Part shown: piece by piece, positions 1-5,602 of the stretch
How the letters are laid out: every line of letters begins with the position of its first letter
Numbering within the stretch: position 1 is the stretch's first letter
NCBI GenBank assembly: GCA_016202555.1
Contig: JACQOL010000045.1
Location: 1-5,640, forward strand
Direction of reading: 5' to 3'
DNA from: Chloroflexota bacterium
Lineage (GTDB): Bacteria; Chloroflexota; Dehalococcoidia; Dehalococcoidales; UBA2162
Length of the DNA: 5,640 nt
The notes under the pieces: generated by a model
Database searches by the model: none
Told to the model about the DNA's origin: nothing
The model's input: the letters and a program-made list of their open reading frames with translations, nothing else
Program-made: the position numbers and the translations under genes

Positions 1-30
1 CGGCGCCTATCCCGACCAAGATATGTTTTT

Positions 31-504
31 TTATAGCTCCCATTTGAGAACCCTTATCTCAATACCGGCGACATCCCGAATTACCATCTCAAGATACTTA
101 GCTGTCCTCTGACGCAGGGAATCAGGGAGCAAGAAAGTTAGCTTACCCTGACGGTGATGACCCCCGGCAGCAGACTCCCAGGAGACCGGATGATATTCAT
201 TACCCATATCATCGCGTAGCACGGCTAGTTGCTTCAGGTCATACTGGTCCAGATTTACCGAGTGAGTATCCATATCTACCTGAAAGATGAGGGAGTTGCC
301 CTCCGCGATGACCCATTGCACCTTGATAACGACGCTACCAGCCTCGTTAGACTGAACCACTCCGTTAGTCGGCTTTATCAAGACGGGAGTAGAGACAGTA
401 GGGCTAGACCTATCCGTCGCTGGAGTGACACCAGAACAGGCAGTAACGATGACTACTACCAAAAGAAGGGTAATCACCAGTAGACTCTTACCAGATTGGC
501 TCAT
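31..504 (-). CDS. Uncharacterised lipoprotein with a beta-rich extracytoplasmic domain
   Basis: Predicted lipoprotein of 157 residues. The N-terminus has a Lys at position 6, a hydrophobic stretch (8-20) and a lipobox V-T-A-C with the lipidated cysteine at 23. A Ser/Thr/Pro-rich linker follows to about residue 45, then a roughly 95-residue domain of alternating hydrophobic strands, likely an immunoglobulin-like beta sandwich. That domain has several His: D-T-H at 79-81, H105, and the pair G-G-H-H at 114-117, which could bind metal (inference only). I chose ATG at 504, preceded by a weak purine run (AAAGAA). A TTG at 519 overlaps the upstream stop codon and would add five residues; it has no well-placed Shine-Dalgarno, so the choice is uncertain. 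It is the last gene of the copper operon in the window and ends with TAA at 31-33. I do not recognise a named family. Real gene: high confidence; function unknown. Confidence 0.8.
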   Translation of the reverse strand: MSQSGKSLLVITLLLVVVIVTACSGVTPATDRSSPTVSTPVLIKPTNGVVQSNEAGSVVIKVQWVIAEGNSLIFQVDMDTHSVNLDQYDLKQLAVLRDDMGNEYHPVSWESAAGGHHRQGKLTFLLPDSLRQRTAKYLEMVIRDVAGIEIRVLKWEL

Positions 505-515
505 GTGCTGTTCTT

Positions 516-1004
516 TCAAAACTTATTCAGTGCCTCTTGCAAAAGAGGGGTGACGTCGCTCGACTGTATTGTCAACCAGATAACCCTGGGCGGGTCAGCA
601 GCCGGGTAAAAGAAATGTATGCCACCGGGCCCCTCTATCTGGACTACCTCGTGACCATCAACCGATATCTTTTGGGGATTGCGGAAGCCGGAGGAACCCC
701 CATTACTAATGGCATCAAACATTCGTTTCGTTAGTTCCATGGCAAGAGCATCGCTTGTGGTCTTACCTACCCAGACAGTAACCCTATCGTCACTCTTATG
801 GTAAGGATTGAAAGCATGGGAATACTCGACAATCTCGGCGCTGGCCAGCCCAATATCAATGCCGTGGAGCTGGTTGACCTGTGCCATCGCTGCGGGACCC
901 TCAATAACACTTGCCACTTTCATACCACCCAGCTCTTCCGGAATACCGGCATACTTTTTGGGTAGCACATTTACCACTAAGCTCACCCCCACGATGGCGA
1001 GCAA
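516..1004 (-). CDS. Uncharacterised membrane-anchored extracytoplasmic protein (start unresolved)
   Basis: Encodes a protein with one N-terminal membrane helix and an exported domain of about 145 residues that I do not recognise. The coordinates begin at TTG 1004, the first canonical start codon in the open frame. From that codon only about 13 hydrophobic residues of the helix remain, no positive charge precedes them, and there is no Shine-Dalgarno. The frame stays open upstream to the preceding gene's stop and encodes a natural-looking basic N-terminus and a full-length helix (see 1005-1082), so the true product is probably about 188 residues. The exported domain has no cysteine; His residues occur singly (for example in L-H-G-I-D and E-Y-S-H-A-F), and the C-terminal half reads as strands (G-H-E-V-V-Q-I, I-H-F-F-Y-P, R-V-I-W-L-T-I). 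Its TGA stop at 516-518 lies 11 nt before the lipoprotein ATG and overlaps the alternative TTG. Position implies co-expression with copA; function unknown. Confidence 0.8.
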   Translation of the reverse strand: MLAIVGVSLVVNVLPKKYAGIPEELGGMKVASVIEGPAAMAQVNQLHGIDIGLASAEIVEYSHAFNPYHKSDDRVTVWVGKTTSDALAMELTKRMFDAISNGGSSGFRNPQKISVDGHEVVQIEGPGGIHFFYPAADPPRVIWLTIQSSDVTPLLQEALNKF

Positions 1005-1082
1005 TGCAATAACAATAAAAAGCTGGATAAGACCAAATCGGTTACGTTTCTTTTTCGTTGATATATCGTTAGTCGTCTTGAA
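1005..1082 (-). other. Probable N-terminal extension of the 516-1004 gene lacking a canonical start codon
   Basis: These 26 codons are in frame with the 516-1004 gene and follow directly after the TAA (1083-1085) of the upstream gene. They encode a short polar segment, a basic patch (K-K-K-R-N-R at about residues 10-15) and the first half of a hydrophobic helix, as expected of an N-in membrane anchor. There is no ATG, GTG or TTG here. The first codon, TTC at 1082-1080, sits 7 nt downstream of GGAGG (1094-1090), the ideal place for a start codon. Explanations are a one-base change from TTG or a similar start, a sequencing or assembly error, a non-canonical start (for example ATA at 1064-1062), or readthrough of the TAA to fuse with the upstream gene. 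Confidence 0.6.
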
Positions 1083-1286
1083 TTAATTACCTCCGGACTT
1101 TCTCTTCACCAGCGGAGTAATGACAGGCATCAGGATAATCATTGACAATAAGGCTACCCAGCCGATACCGCCGATACGTTCCACAATGGTATATTCCCCC
1201 GACAGAGTGGCAAGCAGAAAAAGGCCAGCCGCCGTTAACGATATAGCGGCAGAAATAATAGCGCTCTTGAAACCGATGCTTTTCAT
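1083..1286 (-). CDS. Small two-helix membrane protein
   Basis: A 67-residue hydrophobic protein with two predicted membrane helices, about 8-30 and 38-60. They are joined by a short loop (S-G-E-Y-T-I-V-E-R), and the protein ends in a basic tail (K-R-K). The positive charges at both ends (K2, K7; K61-K63) suggest both termini face the cytoplasm. The start ATG at 1286 is well supported: AAGGAG lies 8 nt upstream. The gene begins 32 nt after the copA stop and ends 1 codon before the open frame of the next membrane protein, so it is surely co-transcribed. No metal-binding Cys or His is present. I do not recognise a family; it could be an accessory subunit of CopA or a partner of the next gene's product, both inferred only from position. 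Confidence 0.8.
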   Translation of the reverse strand: MKSIGFKSAIISAAISLTAAGLFLLATLSGEYTIVERIGGIGWVALLSMIILMPVITPLVKRKSGGN

Positions 1287-1318
1287 AGCAATATCTCCTT
1301 CCTGGAGTGAACCAATTA

Positions 1319-3895
1319 CTAAGGGCTTACTGGAGAAGCTACCGATAACGATGGTGAAGTGCCGGAGCTGATGCGTCGCCGTATTGCCGGCACAAACCCA
1401 CGCATGCGCAGAGTATTCAAGGTAACTGATAGGGAACTGGTAGCCATCAGTAGAGCCGCCAATTCCGGACTTACCACCTGGGCGAAGAAGGGATATAGTA
1501 TCCCAAAGCCAAGAGGAATAGCTAATGTGTTATAGCCAAAAGCCCAGAACAGATTTTCTTTTACCTTGCGGATAGTAGCCCGTGCCACCTGCATACCAGC
1601 GACCACATCCAGTAGGTCATCTTTCATCAGGATGACGTTACCAGTCTCCTTAGCGATATCAGTACCTGAACCGATGGCAATGCCCACGTCAGCTTGAGCC
1701 AGGGCAGGGGCATCGTTAATACCATCCCCCACCATAGCTACTACCTTCCCTTCCTGTTGCAGCTTCTTCACTTCATCAGCCTTGTTCTCCGGAAGCACCT
1801 CAGCCAGTACCCGGTCAATACCCACCTGACGGGCAATTGCCTCAGCAGTGCGGCGGTTATCCCCGGTAATCATGGCTACCTGAATTCCCATTCGGTGCAG
1901 CTCCTCGATTGCCAAAGCAGAGGTCTCTTTAAGAGTATCGGCTACCGCCACCACCCCGGCGGCACTACCGTCTACAGCAACAAACATGACGGTTTTACCT
2001 TCCTGCTCCAGCCGTTCTACTTCAGGCATCAACCCATCCCAGGCTACCTGCCGCTCAGCCATCAACTTTCGGTTACCCAGCAGGATATTGCGCCCATTGA
2101 GCCGGGCATCCACACCATGACCTGGTATGGCGTTAAAGCCCTCGGCATCCTCGGGGTCGACACCACGCTCCCGGGCGCCACGGACTATTGCCTCACCCAG
2201 GGGATGCTCGGAGTTTTTCTCGGCCACTGCCGCTAGATGTAATACTTCACTTTCAGAGAGGCTCCCCAGTGCTAACACATTAGTCACTGATGGTTCTCCC
2301 TTAGTCAGGGTACCTGTCTTATCAAAGATAACCACTTGTAGCTTGGAGGTCGTTTCAATAGCATCGGCACCCTTAAACAGGATGCCATATTCCGCCCCCT
2401 TACCACTTCCAGCCATAATAGCGCTGGGTGTGGCTAGTCCCACGGCACAGGGGCAGGAGATAACTAATACCGTTACCGAGATGATAAAGGCAAAGCCGAA
2501 GGCGCCTACAGCTGTCAGCGCGTAAGGAGTGAGCAGGAGACGACTTTCCTGACTGAACCACAGGCCGAAGCCAACAAAGAACCAGAATAGAAATGTCGCT
2601 AATGCCAGAGCATGAACTCCCAGGATGAAACGCCCGGCCACCCGGTCAGCAATCTTCTGGATTGGTGCCTTGGTCGTCTGGGCATCCTCCACCAGCTTAA
2701 TAATCTGGGATAGGGCGGTGTCTTTACCCACTCTGGTCGCCCGGAATTTGAAGGCACCGGTCTTGTTCATCGTAGCGCCAATGACCTCATCACCGGCATT
2801 CTTCTCGACAGGAATGCTCTCGCCGGTAATCATTGACTGGTCTACCGAAGAGTAGCCCTCCACAACCATGCCATCAACCGGGATAGCTTCGCCGGGACGA
2901 ACTGCCAGAATATCATCTATCTGCACTTCTTCAGCGGGAATTTCTACTTCCTGACCATCTCTAATTACTCTCGCCTGCTTGGGCTGGAGCCTCATCAGCC
3001 GGCGGATAGACTCAGAGGTGCGCCCCCGTGTAACCGCTTCCAGATACCTACCCAGGATGATAAAAGCGGTGAGCAGGGCAGCCGCCTCATAAAAGGTAAC
3101 ATCTCTACCGCCGAAACCGGCATCGGGCCAGAAGGTATTTATAACAGCAATAAGGTAGGCGGCACCAATACCAGTAGCGTAGAGAAGGTTCATATCAGTA
3201 ACCCCCCGGCGCAATCCATTCCAGCTATGGACAAAAAATTGCCGGCCGGGACCTAAAACGATGGGCGTAGTCAAGAAAAAGAGGACAATCTTGTTGTTTA
3301 GCCAGGACGGGATAAAATTTGGGAATATCCAGTAAGGCTGAAACATACCTATCATCACCAGAGTGCCCAGAGTTCCAGCAAAAATAAGGTTAATAAATTG
3401 GCGGCGAATCTCTCGCTGGCGGACTTCCCGTTCCCGGTCTAAGGACTCCTGCCCTTCCACCTTATCGGCAACCCCGTAGCCAATATCCCGGACGGCTTTT
3501 TTTATCTCGGCCAGGGAGGTAATATCGGAAGCATATTCAACTTGAGCAGTCTCCGTAGCCAGGTTCACTACTACCTTACCCACCCCGGGCAGGTCGCCAA
3601 TGGCTTTCTCATTGTTAGCCACGCAGGAAGCACAGGTCATACCGGTTATTTTAAAGCGGGCAGTATCCAGCACCACTTCATAGCCGATATCGGCGACAGC
3701 TTTCCTCATCTCCGCCAGTGTTACTCGGCTGGGGTTATACTCCACTGCCGCCTTGCCCGTAGCCAGGTTAACCACCACATTCTCCACCCCCGGCAGCCCC
3801 TTCAGAGCTTCTTCGTTGTGAACTACGCAGGAAGCACAAGTCATACCGGCAATCTGAAGGGCTATCTTCTTGATGTGCTTGGTTTCAGTAACCAT
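1319..3895 (-). CDS. copA: Cu(I)-exporting P1B-type ATPase CopA
   Basis: An 858-residue copper-translocating P-type ATPase of the inner membrane that exports cytosolic Cu(I) using ATP. Domains in order: two tandem HMA domains with G-M-T-C-A-S-C at 17-23 and 85-91; four membrane helices (about 165-300); actuator domain with T-G-E-S at 357-360; two helices including the transport motif C-P-C at 481-483; phosphorylation domain with D-K-T-G-T, the phosphorylated Asp being D525; nucleotide-binding domain with H-P at 564-565; hinge G-D-G-I-N-D with D724; and two final helices with Y-N at 788-789 and M-A-T-S-S at 817-821. The CPC, YN and MxxSS set is the signature of the Cu(I)-specific P1B-1 subgroup. 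All catalytic residues are intact. I chose ATG at 3895 because GGAGG (3909-3905) lies 9 nt upstream; a GTG at 3937 would put that ribosome binding site inside the gene. A Ser/Pro-rich tail of about 25 residues follows the last helix. Central gene of the operon. Confidence 0.97.
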   Translation of the reverse strand: MVTETKHIKKIALQIAGMTCASCVVHNEEALKGLPGVENVVVNLATGKAAVEYNPSRVTLAEMRKAVADIGYEVVLDTARFKITGMTCASCVANNEKAIGDLPGVGKVVVNLATETAQVEYASDITSLAEIKKAVRDIGYGVADKVEGQESLDREREVRQREIRRQFINLIFAGTLGTLVMIGMFQPYWIFPNFIPSWLNNKIVLFFLTTPIVLGPGRQFFVHSWNGLRRGVTDMNLLYATGIGAAYLIAVINTFWPDAGFGGRDVTFYEAAALLTAFIILGRYLEAVTRGRTSESIRRLMRLQPKQARVIRDGQEVEIPAEEVQIDDILAVRPGEAIPVDGMVVEGYSSVDQSMITGESIPVEKNAGDEVIGATMNKTGAFKFRATRVGKDTALSQIIKLVEDAQTTKAPIQKIADRVAGRFILGVHALALATFLFWFFVGFGLWFSQESRLLLTPYALTAVGAFGFAFIISVTVLVISCPCAVGLATPSAIMAGSGKGAEYGILFKGADAIETTSKLQVVIFDKTGTLTKGEPSVTNVLALGSLSESEVLHLAAVAEKNSEHPLGEAIVRGARERGVDPEDAEGFNAIPGHGVDARLNGRNILLGNRKLMAERQVAWDGLMPEVERLEQEGKTVMFVAVDGSAAGVVAVADTLKETSALAIEELHRMGIQVAMITGDNRRTAEAIARQVGIDRVLAEVLPENKADEVKKLQQEGKVVAMVGDGINDAPALAQADVGIAIGSGTDIAKETGNVILMKDDLLDVVAGMQVARATIRKVKENLFWAFGYNTLAIPLGFGILYPFFAQVVSPELAALLMATSSLSVTLNTLRMRGFVPAIRRRISSGTSPSLSVASPVSP
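3470..3874 (-). repeat. Tandem HMA domains within copA
   Basis: Two heavy-metal-associated domains repeat with a period of 68 residues (204 nt): about 3874-3674 and 3664-3470. Aligning residues 17-74 with 85-142 by eye gives 37 of 58 identical, including the whole G-M-T-C-A-S-C loop, V-V-V-N-L-A-T and D-I-G-Y. The DNA is also alike around the Cys loops (3621-3645 and 3825-3849 on the plus strand). This points to duplication or gene conversion inside the gene. Each domain should bind one Cu(I) through its two cysteines. Confidence 0.75.
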
Positions 3896-3925
3896 ACTCG
3901 CTAACCTCCTCTTCTGCCTCATCAG

Positions 3926-3942
3926 GCCAGGTTTCACCTGGC
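3926..3942 (-). promoter_or_regulatory. Stem-loop in the copA leader
   Basis: A perfect 7-bp inverted repeat (GCCAGGT and ACCTGGC) with a 3-nt GAA loop lies in the 125-nt gap between the YHS gene and copA, about 16 nt ahead of the copA ribosome binding site. It is flanked by GCTAAC (minus strand 3960-3955) and its complement GTTAGC (3905-3900). GTTAGC shares one base with GGAGG, so a larger structure could press on the ribosome binding site. No T-run follows, so it is not a typical terminator. A role in mRNA processing, stability or translational control is inferred. Confidence 0.5.
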
Positions 3943-4020
3943 AACCAAGAGCTTGTTAGCCCCTGGTTTCGGCATATGTATTTATTGAGTGAAACAATAG
4001 ATAAAGACTACCGGTTATCT

Positions 4021-4215
4021 TTAACCACCACCTATTGGGTGGCCACCGTGTCCGGCCATTGTCTGCCCGGTGCCTTTGATGTATTTAGCCGGGTTCTGGT
4101 CGAAAGCTCTCTTACAACCTGGGGCGCAGAAGTAATAGGTCTTACCCATATACTCCGACTTGCCGGCGGGTCTCTGCTCATTCACATCCATACCACAAAC
4201 CAAATCTTTAGCCAT
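4021..4215 (-). CDS. Small YHS-domain metal-binding protein
   Basis: A 64-residue cytosolic protein made almost wholly of one YHS (TRASH-like) domain. Visible signature: V-C-G-M at 6-9, Y-M-G-K-T-Y-Y-F-C at 22-30 and C-A-P-G-C at 30-34, followed by a conserved-looking F-D-Q-N-P-A-K-Y at 38-45. The three cysteines (7, 30, 34) are the likely metal ligands. The C-terminus adds a G-H-G-G-H tail (H56, H59) with Gly repeats, which may add ligands. YHS domains are commonly found beside or fused to copper ATPases, where they are thought to bind or sense metal. I chose ATG at 4215 because an exceptionally strong ribosome binding site ends just upstream; the GTG at 4224 lies inside that site. It sits between the thioredoxin-like gene and copA and may act as a Cu(I) buffer or chaperone for CopA, as no CopZ is seen here. 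The domain call is firm; the role is inferred. Confidence 0.9.
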   Translation of the reverse strand: MAKDLVCGMDVNEQRPAGKSEYMGKTYYFCAPGCKRAFDQNPAKYIKGTGQTMAGHGGHPIGGG

Positions 4216-4219
4216 CCTT

Positions 4220-4233
4220 ATCACCTCCTTTCT
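4220..4233 (-). promoter_or_regulatory. Extended ribosome binding site of the YHS gene
   Basis: The minus strand reads AGAAAGGAGGTGAT. It is complementary over 14 nt to the usual bacterial 16S rRNA 3' end (ATCACCTCCTTTCT). The GGAGG core lies 8 nt before ATG 4215, which fixes that start and suggests very strong translation initiation. Confidence 0.85.
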
Positions 4234-4269
4234 TATTCGTCTCTTATGGGCATCTCTCTAAACAGATTT

Positions 4270-4290
4270 CTGTATCCCATCAGGATACAG
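4270..4290 (-). promoter_or_regulatory. Intergenic stem-loop between the thioredoxin-like and YHS genes
   Basis: A perfect 8-bp inverted repeat (CTGTATCC and GGATACAG) with a 5-nt loop starts 9 nt after the thioredoxin-like gene ends. The downstream sequence on the minus strand (AAATCTGTTTAG) is not a clean U-tract, so strong termination is unlikely. It could protect the upstream mRNA from 3' decay or mark a processing site; this is inference. Confidence 0.45.
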
Positions 4291-4298
4291 CACATAAC

Positions 4299-4550
4299 CT
4301 AATGCCGTAAAACCATTGACAATTGCTTCAGGTCATCTTCCTCAGGAAGGCCAACCAGAACCACTTTCTCATCGACAACAAGAGAAGGAACAGCTCGCAC
4401 TCCGTATTGTGCAGCTAAAGCACAGCAACTACCGTCTTTACATTCTGATTGCCGATGCACTTCAATCTCAATATCAGGGAAGCTTTGAGTAAGCATGTTA
4501 AGCGTCCTTTCACACAGCTTGCACTCCGCACTAAAAAACTCAACCTTCAT
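4299..4550 (-). CDS. Small thioredoxin/glutaredoxin-fold protein
   Basis: An 83-residue protein of the thioredoxin-like superfamily. Strand K-V-E-F-F leads to the active-site motif C-K-L-C at 10-13 and a helix; later comes V-R-A-V-P-S-L-V-V, whose Pro is the cis-proline loop typical of the fold, then a strand and a C-terminal helix. A second cysteine cluster, C-K-D-G-S-C-C (C37, C42, C43), lies mid-protein, which plain glutaredoxins lack. Five cysteines in 83 residues, in a copper operon, suggest thiol redox work on Cu(I)-binding proteins or direct Cu(I) binding. ATG 4550 is supported by AGAAAGGAGGTG, with its core 9 nt upstream. The gene follows csoR by 71 nt and precedes the YHS gene by 83 nt. 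There is no signal peptide, so it is cytosolic. The fold is confident; a copper role is inferred from context, and similar small proteins also occur beside arsenic genes. Confidence 0.85.
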   Translation of the reverse strand: MKVEFFSAECKLCERTLNMLTQSFPDIEIEVHRQSECKDGSCCALAAQYGVRAVPSLVVDEKVVLVGLPEEDDLKQLSMVLRH

Positions 4551-4557
4551 TAACTGA

Positions 4558-4569
4558 CACCTCCTTTCT
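4558..4569 (-). promoter_or_regulatory. Extended ribosome binding site of the thioredoxin-like gene
   Basis: The minus strand reads AGAAAGGAGGTG, complementary over 12 nt to the usual 16S rRNA 3' end, with GGAGG 9 nt before ATG 4550. It belongs to a 16-bp stretch (4558-4573) also found ahead of the YHS gene (4222-4237). Confidence 0.8.
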
Positions 4570-4621
4570 TATTAGTTTGGATTAGCTCTTGTTCTAATAT
4601 CATTCTAATAACATATCGGAC

Positions 4622-4924
4622 TTAGCGTTTCATTGCCTCCCGTATTGTCCCCATTAGCTCCTTAATGTGAGCCGAACCATGTTGCTCCCGAATGGCATCA
4701 GCCACACAGCCTTCAATATGACTTTCCAGAATAAGCATTGAGACCTCATCAGCCGCCCTGGAGAGGGCAGTCAACTGCTGCACAATATCGATACAATAGC
4801 GGTCATCTTCAATCATGCGCTGAATACCTTTAGACTGTCCTTCGATTTTCTTCATCCTGGCAATAAGAGAAGGCTTCTCCTCGGTGTATTGGTATTGTTT
4901 TACCGTTACCGATGTTCTATCCAT
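4622..4924 (-). CDS. csoR: Copper-sensing transcriptional repressor CsoR
   Basis: A 100-residue all-helical repressor of the CsoR/RcnR (DUF156) family. The Cu(I) ligands Cys-His-Cys are present at C44, H69 and C73 with the spacing of Mycobacterium tuberculosis CsoR (25 and 4 residues apart). The second-shell Tyr and Glu are also in register (Y43 and E89, matching Y35 and E81 there). This favours a Cu(I) sensor over the nickel/cobalt (RcnR) and formaldehyde (FrmR) branches. The family signature I-E-G-Q-S-K-G-I is at 27-34. I chose ATG at 4924 because GGAGG (4937-4933) lies 8 nt upstream. The longer TTG start at 5008 coincides with the promoter -35 box and would translate the operator, so it is rejected. 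First gene of the operon, expected to repress its own promoter and hence copA until Cu(I) binds. Confidence 0.95.
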   Translation of the reverse strand: MDRTSVTVKQYQYTEEKPSLIARMKKIEGQSKGIQRMIEDDRYCIDIVQQLTALSRAADEVSMLILESHIEGCVADAIREQHGSAHIKELMGTIREAMKR

Positions 4925-4970
4925 TTTTACTTCCTCCCGTGTAAGCACATGATTAAATGAACTGTAATCA

Positions 4971-4998
4971 TTATACCCTATACTACCATTGGGTATAA
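4971..4998. promoter_or_regulatory. csoR operator: Candidate CsoR operator
   Basis: A perfect inverted repeat, TTATACCC (4971-4978) and GGGTATAA (4991-4998), with a 12-nt centre. A C-tract and G-tract flanked by AT-rich TATA arms resembles the pseudo-palindromes bound by CsoR proteins. It covers the -10 box and most of the spacer of the csoR promoter, so bound repressor would block RNA polymerase. Binding is inferred; the repeat itself is seen directly. Confidence 0.75.
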
Positions 4999-5008
4999 AC
5001 CAAGTCAA
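4980..5008 (-). promoter_or_regulatory. Sigma-70-type promoter of the copper operon
   Basis: The minus strand reads TTGACT (5008-5003), a 17-nt spacer, and TAGTAT (4985-4980), with TGG just before the -10 giving an extended -10 motif. A start site near 4973 would leave a leader of about 50 nt before csoR. A second hexamer, a perfect TATAAT, lies at 4975-4970 but has only a poor -35 match. It is the only strong promoter I see ahead of the csoR-to-lipoprotein gene string. Confidence 0.75.
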
Positions 5009-5050
5009 GCCTTTTCCACCATCGGTAGTCTTTTGATATTAAAAATCCAT

Positions 5051-5602
5051 TTACAGGCCCAGGTCTTCGGCGATTCCCTGCATTGCTTTCAGCCCCAGCT
5101 TAATAAACTCATCAAGCTCAATCCCTAGTGCACTACAGCTGGCAATCTGCTCTCTACTGGCACCGGCCGCAAAACTCTTTTCCTTAAACCTTTTCTGGAC
5201 AGACTTAGCCTCAACGCCAACCAACTTTTTATCGGGCCGCACCAGGGCAGCCGCCGTAATTAATCCCGTCAGTGGGTCAACACAAAATAGAGCTTTATCT
5301 AGCTTTGTCTCCAGAGGAATAGCATGAGCTCCATTGTGGCACAGAATCGCCTGCACCATCGCTTCACTACCACCCATCTCCCTGACCAGGTCAGCCCCTA
5401 GACGGCTATGCATTTTCATATCTCCCTCGGTAAGTTCCACATCAATATCGTGCAGGAGGCCAGTAAGTGCCCATTCCTCTTCATCCTCGCCAAACTGTCT
5501 GGCCAAAGCCCGCATAACTGCTTCCGCAGCCAGCATATGCTTCACCAGATTTTCATTCTCAATATTTTCTCTAACAGATTCAAGGGCTTCTTCTCGAGTC
5601 AC
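5051..5602 (-). CDS. HD-domain phosphohydrolase-like protein
   Basis: A 183-residue cytosolic protein with an HD domain, a metal-dependent phosphohydrolase fold. The expected ligand series is visible: H22, H51-D52 (the HD pair in G-L-L-H-D-I-D), H65, H89 (in L-C-H-N) and D109 (in C-V-D-P-L-T-G-L). With these intact it is probably an active phosphomonoesterase or nucleotidase, but the substrate cannot be told from sequence. The start is GTG at 5602, with AAGGAGG 5 nt upstream; the family often starts with a similar short acidic helix. The gene ends 43 nt before the csoR -35 box. I see no clear terminator between them (only a weak 5-bp hairpin with a triloop and no T-run), so some readthrough into csoR is possible. 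Nothing links its function to copper. Confidence 0.9.
   Translation of the reverse strand: MTREEALESVRENIENENLVKHMLAAEAVMRALARQFGEDEEEWALTGLLHDIDVELTEGDMKMHSRLGADLVREMGGSEAMVQAILCHNGAHAIPLETKLDKALFCVDPLTGLITAAALVRPDKKLVGVEAKSVQKRFKEKSFAAGASREQIASCSALGIELDEFIKLGLKAMQGIAEDLGL

Noticed and set aside
1694..2855. Open frames on the plus strand opposite copA (for example 1694-2236, 2127-2525, 2625-2855)
   Set aside because: They lie wholly antisense to the intact ATPase, their proteins look like no family, and no ribosome binding sites support them.
3896..3937. Longer copA reading frame starting at GTG 3937
   Set aside because: The added 14 residues contain the GGAGG that serves ATG 3895, and there is no ribosome binding site ahead of the GTG, which lies in a hairpin.
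229..4336. A 14-bp identity, TTGCTTCAGGTCAT, at 229-242 and 4323-4336
   Set aside because: Both copies are coding and read as D-L-K-Q-L in unrelated proteins; a chance match is the simplest explanation.
4575..4615. Direct repeat of ATTAGAA (minus strand) between csoR and the thioredoxin-like gene
   Set aside because: Two 7-bp AT-rich copies 11 nt apart are not enough to claim a binding site, and no promoter boxes accompany them.
4925..5008. Longer csoR reading frame starting at TTG 5008
   Set aside because: That TTG is the first half of the -35 box, the extension would translate the operator and leader, and ATG 4924 has an ideally placed GGAGG.
5009..5050. A terminator between the HD-domain gene and csoR
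   Set aside because: Only a 5-bp hairpin with a G-U pair and triloop can be drawn, with no T-run after it.
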